A stretch of 27,466 nt of DNA. Origin: an uncultured Oscillospiraceae bacterium (GTDB lineage: Bacteria > Bacillota > Clostridia > Oscillospirales > Ruminococcaceae). The notes below the pieces were generated by a model. That model saw only the letters and a program-made list of their open reading frames with translations, was not told the DNA's origin and did no database searches. The first letter of the stretch is position 1. Every line of letters begins with the position of its first letter. Location of the stretch: NCBI GenBank assembly GCA_900543295.1, contig UQQY01000008.1:1-27466 (forward strand). The letters run 5' to 3'. This document shows, in pieces, positions 25,470 to 27,466 of this stretch. A program made the position numbers and the translations under genes.

Positions 25470-25498
25470 ATTCTATCATAAAAAATTTTAAAAATCAA
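25470..25498 (-). promoter_or_regulatory. Promoter in front of the leader terminator and MATE-kinase gene
   Basis: Minus strand: -35 TTGATT (25498-25493), 17-nt AT-rich spacer, -10 TAGAAT (25475-25470). Start expected near 25463. I see no comparable promoter between the leader terminator and the gene. Confidence 0.72.
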
Positions 25499-25531
25499 GC
25501 CCTTAAAATCAGGAGAAACTGCCCGCAAAGA

Positions 25532-25564
25532 ATAAATCCGCACCGGAGGCCGGTGCGGATTTAT
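25532..25564 (-). terminator. Terminator of gdhA
   Basis: A perfect 15-bp stem with a 3-nt loop (or 13 bp with a 7-nt loop), 20 nt after the gdhA stop. The run after the stem on the minus strand is only moderately U-rich (TCTTTG). Confidence 0.8.
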
Positions 25565-25584
25565 GACGAAAACGCTGTTAAAGC

Positions 25585-26937
25585 TTAATAGGCAACGCCC
25601 TGCGCGATCATTGCTTCAGCGATCTTTTCAAAGCCTGCAATATTTGCGCCGGCAACCAGGTTGCCTTCAACGCCGTATTTCTTGGAGGCGTTGTACGCAT
25701 TGTGGAAGATTCCGACCATGATGTCGTGAAGCTTTGCGTCAACCTCTTCAAACGTCCAGCCGTACCGCATGGAGTTCTGGCTCATTTCAAGACCGGAGGT
25801 TGCGACGCCGCCTGCGTTTGCCGCCTTAGCCGGACCAAACAGGACTCCCGCATTCTGGAAGGTTTCGATTGCCTCTGGTGTGGACGGCATATTTGCGCCT
25901 TCTGCAACAGCCATTACACCGTTTTTCACAAGCAATGCGGCCTCTTCGCCGTTTAATTCATTCTGTGTTGCGCACGGCAGCGCGATGTCGCATTTAATGC
26001 TCCAGATACCGCGGCAGCCCTCGGTATAAACTGCGCCTTCAACACGGTTTGCATACTCTTTGATACGACCGCGCTCAACCTCTTTGATCTGTTTGACAAC
26101 GTCAAGATTAATGCCGTTTGCATCATAGACATAGCCGTTTGAATCGGAAAGCGCGACTACCTTTGCACCAAGCGCCGTCGCCTTCTGTGTTGCATAGATT
26201 GCGACGTTTCCGGAGCCGGAGATAACAACCGTTTTTCCTTTAAAGCTATCGTTTCTCATGCAGTTGAGCATTTCTTCCGTAAAGTAGCACAGGCCGTAAC
26301 CCGTTGCCTCTGTTCTCGCAAGAGAACCGCCGTAAGACAGGCCTTTGCCGGTAAGAACGCCGGTAAACTCGTTGCGGAGACGTTTATATTGGCCAAACAT
26401 ATAGCCGATTTCACGTGCGCCGACGCCGATATCGCCCGCCGGAACGTCCGTATCCGCGCCAATATGCTTGGAAAGCTCGGTCATGAAGCTCTGGCAGAAA
26501 CGCATGATTTCGCCGTCGGACTTGCCTTTCGGATCAAAGTCAGATCCGCCCTTGCCGCCGCCCATCGGCAGCCCAGTCAGGCTGTTTTTAAAGCACTGCT
26601 CAAAGCCAAGGAATTTGATAACAGAAGCGCAGACAGACGGATGCAGGCGCAGACCGCCCTTGTACGGACCGATCGCAGAGTTAAACTGTACGCGGAAGCC
26701 GCGGTTTACCTGCACCTTTCCATTATCGTCCACCCAGGAAACACGGAATTGAATAAAGCGCTCCGGCTCGACAATGCGGTCGATTACGCCAGTATCGATG
26801 ATCGAAGGATTCGCTGCAACAACCGGTTCGAAAGACTCTAAAACTTCTCTTACAGCTTGCAGAAATTCGGATTCACCTGCATTGCGCTTTTCCACTGTTT
26901 CATAGACGCTTTGCAGATATTCGCTTTTAAATGCCAT
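25585..26937 (-). CDS. gdhA: Glutamate dehydrogenase, NADP-type
   Basis: Interconverts 2-oxoglutarate plus ammonia and glutamate; main ammonia-assimilation or glutamate-fermentation step in gut Clostridia. The 450-aa length fits the hexameric short form. Substrate and catalytic lysines are K93 (GPYKGGLR), K117 (QCFKNSL) and K129 (PMGGGKGGSDFDP). The Rossmann motif is SGSGNVA, followed by ALSDSNG, the pattern seen in NADP-specific enzymes; cofactor preference is thus inferred. The start at 26937 (MAFKSEY) has GGAGGAG 7 nt upstream. The frame runs 41 codons further through the promoter region and is not coding there. Single-gene unit. Confidence 0.96.
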   Translation of the reverse strand: MAFKSEYLQSVYETVEKRNAGESEFLQAVREVLESFEPVVAANPSIIDTGVIDRIVEPERFIQFRVSWVDDNGKVQVNRGFRVQFNSAIGPYKGGLRLHPSVCASVIKFLGFEQCFKNSLTGLPMGGGKGGSDFDPKGKSDGEIMRFCQSFMTELSKHIGADTDVPAGDIGVGAREIGYMFGQYKRLRNEFTGVLTGKGLSYGGSLARTEATGYGLCYFTEEMLNCMRNDSFKGKTVVISGSGNVAIYATQKATALGAKVVALSDSNGYVYDANGINLDVVKQIKEVERGRIKEYANRVEGAVYTEGCRGIWSIKCDIALPCATQNELNGEEAALLVKNGVMAVAEGANMPSTPEAIETFQNAGVLFGPAKAANAGGVATSGLEMSQNSMRYGWTFEEVDAKLHDIMVGIFHNAYNASKKYGVEGNLVAGANIAGFEKIAEAMIAQGVAY

Positions 26938-27009
26938 ATAGATCTCCTCCTGTTTGCTATTCTGCGAGTTTTTCCCGCAGGTGCCGTTTCCGTGCGACAC
27001 ATCATTTTT

Positions 27010-27038
27010 ATTATAGCGATTCAGTCTCACAAATGCAA
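27010..27038 (-). promoter_or_regulatory. Promoter of gdhA
   Basis: Minus strand: TTGCAT (27038-27033), 17-nt spacer, perfect -10 TATAAT (27015-27010). Start near 27003, leader about 66 nt. Confidence 0.75.
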
Positions 27039-27218
27039 GTGGAGATTTAAAAATATTCACATTTTTTCAGAAAGCACACTTGTTCATCCGCATTATCCGT
27101 TTCATTTTGCAGTACTCTGAATGTTAAGCTGCAAAAAAATTCATTTGTATATCAGATAATAGAAATGAAGAATTGATACCGCAGTTTTATATTTTAAACC
27201 GCATTTTTGATCGGATGC

Positions 27219-27257
27219 AAAAACCTCGGCGAAGCATATGCTTCGCCGAGGGTTTTT
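27219..27257 (-). terminator. Terminator of the right-edge surface protein gene
   Basis: A perfect 28-nt palindrome at 27224-27251, widened by A5/T5 past one bulged G. On the minus strand it ends in TTTTT. It lies 23 nt after the stop codon of the partial gene. Confidence 0.88.
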
Positions 27258-27279
27258 ATGAATTCCACGGAATCAGAGC

Positions 27280-27466
27280 TTATTCAGCGTCTTCTTCCCG
27301 CTTTTTCATGCAGAATACAAGTGCGGCGATACCCGCCAGAGCAACCGGCAGTGCAATCGGCGCATAGTCGCCCGTATCAACCGGCGGTGCGACCTTAGTG
27401 TATTCCGGAACAATCGTCGTATCGCCGGTGATCCCATCAGCCGGAATGATCCATTTTCCCGTGTAG
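27280..27466 (-). CDS. C-terminal end of a cell-surface protein with sortase-like tail (partial)
   Basis: The minus strand is open from the window edge to a TAA at 27282-27280, giving 61 residues; the 5' part lies outside the window. The end has three parts: a Pro-rich segment with VDTGD, a hydrophobic stretch (YAPIALPVALAGIAALVF), and a charged tail CMKKREEDAE. This is the layout of a sortase cell-wall sorting signal, although VDTG departs from LPXTG by lacking the Pro before the variable residue. A plain C-terminal membrane anchor is the alternative. The upstream WIIPADGITGDTTI piece is too short to name. A terminator directly downstream supports a real gene end. Confidence 0.75.
   Translation of the reverse strand, partial: YTGKWIIPADGITGDTTIVPEYTKVAPPVDTGDYAPIALPVALAGIAALVFCMKKREEDAE

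Noticed and set aside
26938..27060. N-terminal extension of gdhA by 41 residues
   Set aside because: It would run through the predicted promoter and the GGAGGAG site, and typical GdhA proteins begin at the downstream Met.

Overview
The window looks like chromosomal DNA from an anaerobic, low-to-mid GC Bacillota of class Clostridia, most likely a gut relative of Oscillospirales or Christensenellales. Evidence: a single-chain pyruvate:ferredoxin oxidoreductase, an NADP-type glutamate dehydrogenase, a yloU-fakA-recG gene order, a hisS-aspS pair, strong GGAGG ribosome-binding sites and sigma-A-like promoters. I see no phage, transposase, CRISPR array, rRNA or tRNA. Taxonomy is inferred from gene content only.

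Left block (56-7463, minus strand): one promoter at 7435-7463 reads a CNNM/HlyC-type CBS membrane protein, a YmdB-type phosphodiesterase (ATGA overlap), a small Asp23/YloU protein, fatty acid kinase FakA, then, past a 15-bp hairpin terminator, RecG and an RluA-type pseudouridine synthase. Next block (7516-10286, minus): an AI-2E/PerM-family permease and two tandem paralogous membrane proteins of unknown function. Then hisS-aspS (10429-13587, minus), preceded by an extended -10 promoter and an about 155-nt leader that folds into three helices but does not match a canonical T-box. Then nifJ (13908-17435, minus) with its own promoter and terminator.

A 334-nt stretch without a convincing gene separates nifJ from the plus-strand units: a long clostridial-type ribose-phosphate pyrophosphokinase homologue with its own promoter and terminator; an AraC-type regulator; and a tightly packed set of nucleotide-sugar dehydrogenase, VanZ-like protein, TtcA-like tRNA thiolase and a Nudix hydrolase started by TTG. 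This set ends in a perfect 22-bp two-way terminator shared with the convergent gene.

Right block (minus): a MATE transporter fused to a cytidylate-kinase-like domain, preceded by a promoter followed almost at once by a strong terminator (an attenuator or a tiny RNA gene); gdhA with promoter and terminator; and, at the right edge, the C-terminal end of a surface protein with a sortase-like tail.

The most interesting items are the hisS leader RNA, the MATE-kinase fusion, and the promoter-terminator module in front of it. The rest is mostly core housekeeping.
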